Assembly: GCA_025997895.1 (NCBI GenBank)
Contig: BNVF01000102.1
Coordinates: 1-6,490, forward strand
Source: Spirochaetia bacterium
GTDB lineage: Bacteria > Spirochaetota > Spirochaetia > Treponematales > Breznakiellaceae
DNA length: 6,490 bases
Direction of reading: 5' to 3'
Part shown: positions 5,310 to 6,490 of the stretch, in pieces
How the letters are laid out: every line of letters begins with the position of its first letter
Position numbering within the stretch: position 1 is the first letter of the stretch
Translations under genes and position numbers: made by a program
The notes under the pieces: model-generated
Seen by the model: only the letters and a program-made list of their open reading frames with translations
Told to the model about the DNA's origin: nothing
Databases searched by the model: none

Positions 5310-6490
5310 TCAGCTTTGGGTTAAATTCCAGGGGAGCAGTTTGCTCCAATCGTCGGAAGGACTCATTTCGGCAGCTTGTTCAAAAATAGTTTTGAGATAC
5401 TGGTACGGGTTGAGCTTGTTTGCTTTGGCGGTCTCTATAAGGGTATATAATTGGCAGGAACTTTTTGCACCTGCGGGGGAACCGGAAATGTTCCAGTTTT
5501 TTCTCCCCATCACAAACGGACGAATCGCGCGTTCCGCGGCATTGTTGTCAGGGGTCAATTCAATATGGTCAAGGTAATGAACCAGTACAGGCCATTGACC
5601 AAGAGTGTAGTTTACCGCTTCTCCCAGTTTTGAGGAATCAAGTACTTTCCCCTGCCGGCCTTCCAGCCACCCATGAAAGGCCGTTATTATTGGTTCGCAT
5701 TCTTTCTTCCGCTCCCGGAGAAATTCTTCGCCGCTTATTTTTTTTTGACCGAACTTTTTCCGCAATTTTTCTTCAACCGTGTAGAGCCCTTTTATCTGCG
5801 CAAGGGCATCCTCCGCACCTCCCGGTGTCCGGCTGATTTTCATCGCTTCAAAAAAGTACCGCCTGGCATGGGCAAAGCATCCTACGTGTATTATGTTCCC
5901 CGTAAGTTCTTTGAGCGCTTTTTCATAGGCGTCATATCCATCAGTTTGCAAATAACCTGAATAACCCGAGAGGATTTCCACAATGTGTGTTGCGGCGCGG
6001 CTGTCATGGTATTCATACCATATAACTTTTTTGCCGGGCGGCCCGCCGCGGGCAAGCCACATATACGATAACTGTTTGTTCTCTTTCCCCGGCTCATCCA
6101 TCACCTTCATGGTGGTTTCATCCATATTGATTACTTCCCCGGTTTTAAGATGTTCTTTCATCAGCGCAAGAAGCGGCTCAAGTTTTGCACACACTCCTTT
6201 CTGCCAATTATCCATATTCTGCCGGGAAATATGCACTCCAATGCGTTCAAATGCCGCCTGCTGGCGGTAAAAGGGCATATAATCGCAGTATTTTTGGGTA
6301 AATATGAAACTCAAGAGACCCGGCGTCGCAATGCTGCCGGGCATAATGTTTCCAGGGGTTTTTGCCATACGCACCGCTTTTTTATCCTCGTCACCGGAAC
6401 CTTCGCAAGTCTTGCAGGCATATTTCTTTTTATGTATCACTTCTACCCAGATTTTCTGCGGTTCGATATGCAGCCGCTCGGAAACTTCTT
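5310..6490 (-). CDS. tnpC: IS66-family transposase TnpC, N-terminal part outside window
   Basis: This is the DDE transposase of an IS66 element, which catalyses DNA cleavage and strand transfer. About 392 residues are visible against a usual 500 or so. The frame stays open to the right edge, and 16 codons (reading EVSERLHIEPQKIWVE) precede the GTG at 6440. That GTG is therefore not the start. Numbering from it, YACKTCEG holds Cys9 and Cys12, the second Cys pair of the IS66 zinc finger. The core shows D107 in INMDET, D167 in LQTDGYDAY and E303 in NNAAERAIRP, a complete triad. GCFAHARRYF (188-197) and the segment GRKNW (312-316) are further family hallmarks. The C-terminus (about 331-374, from LYTLIETAKANKLNPYQYL) is the IS66 C-terminal domain. 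I see no frameshift or internal stop, so it may be active. Stop to element end is 66 bases. Confidence 0.93.
   Translation of the reverse strand, partial: EVSERLHIEPQKIWVEVIHKKKYACKTCEGSGDEDKKAVRMAKTPGNIMPGSIATPGLLSFIFTQKYCDYMPFYRQQAAFERIGVHISRQNMDNWQKGVCAKLEPLLALMKEHLKTGEVINMDETTMKVMDEPGKENKQLSYMWLARGGPPGKKVIWYEYHDSRAATHIVEILSGYSGYLQTDGYDAYEKALKELTGNIIHVGCFAHARRYFFEAMKISRTPGGAEDALAQIKGLYTVEEKLRKKFGQKKISGEEFLRERKKECEPIITAFHGWLEGRQGKVLDSSKLGEAVNYTLGQWPVLVHYLDHIELTPDNNAAERAIRPFVMGRKNWNISGSPAGAKSSCQLYTLIETAKANKLNPYQYLKTIFEQAAEMSPSDDWSKLLPWNLTQS

Larger units (their letters stand above)
5244..6490 (-). mobile_element. Second IS66-family element, inverted, running off the right edge
   Basis: The element is read on the minus strand. 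Its tnpC-side terminus is at 5244, and its transposase gene occupies 5310 to beyond 6490. The rest of tnpC, and presumably tnpB, tnpA and the other end, lie to the right. The end sequence begins GTAAACGTCAA, matching the first element's end, so the two are closely related or copies of one IS. The preceding bases AAAAGCTG (5236-5243) are the expected 8-bp target duplication, belonging to tnpA of the interrupted element. Confidence 0.78.

Noticed and set aside
5281..6270. Several plus-strand open frames of 60-123 codons
   Set aside because: They overlie the transposase on the other strand and have no family resemblance or good start signals.
6438..6440. GTG as the start of the transposase
   Set aside because: The frame continues upstream with sequence typical of the IS66 N-terminal region, and the zinc finger would be cut in half.

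Overview
The window suggests a bacterium of roughly balanced base composition that makes very large, cysteine-free, Asn/Thr/Tyr-rich surface or secreted proteins and carries IS66-family insertion sequences. The style of the large protein and the start of the small IS66 protein recall host-associated spirochaetes such as Treponema. That assignment is low confidence, because nothing in the window is a taxonomic marker.

Layout. Positions 1-5018 (+) are the 3' part of one giant gene whose start lies left of the window; about 1671 residues are visible. The visible protein reads as five Ig-like/cadherin-like units of about 155-230 residues, then an IPT/TIG-like domain, then a C-terminal set of seven recurring motifs that I interpret as a seven-bladed beta-propeller. 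The fourth Ig-like unit carries two extras: an EF-hand-like calcium loop near its start, and a small module resembling one common in phage virion proteins. The gene ends at a clean intrinsic terminator (5052-5084).

Positions 5095-6490 are mobile DNA. An IS66-type end (starting GTAAACGTCAA) begins 10 bp after the terminator T-run. It leads into the ribosome binding site and first 22 codons of a small IS66 accessory gene (tnpA-like). That gene is cut at 5243/5244 by a second IS66-type end that begins with the same 11 bases. From there the opposite strand carries the C-terminal three quarters of an IS66 transposase (tnpC, 5310 to beyond the right edge) with a complete D-D-E triad. The simplest reading is a nested insertion: one IS66 element landed, in inverted orientation, inside tnpA of a related or identical element.

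The surface-protein gene and the insertion sequences are functionally unrelated. The elements sit just outside the terminator, so the large gene keeps its full 3' end. The most notable points are the nested IS66 junction, a hairpin that could hide the tnpA ribosome binding site, the seven propeller motifs, and the phage-like module inside an Ig-like unit. I see no tRNA, rRNA, CRISPR array or origin.
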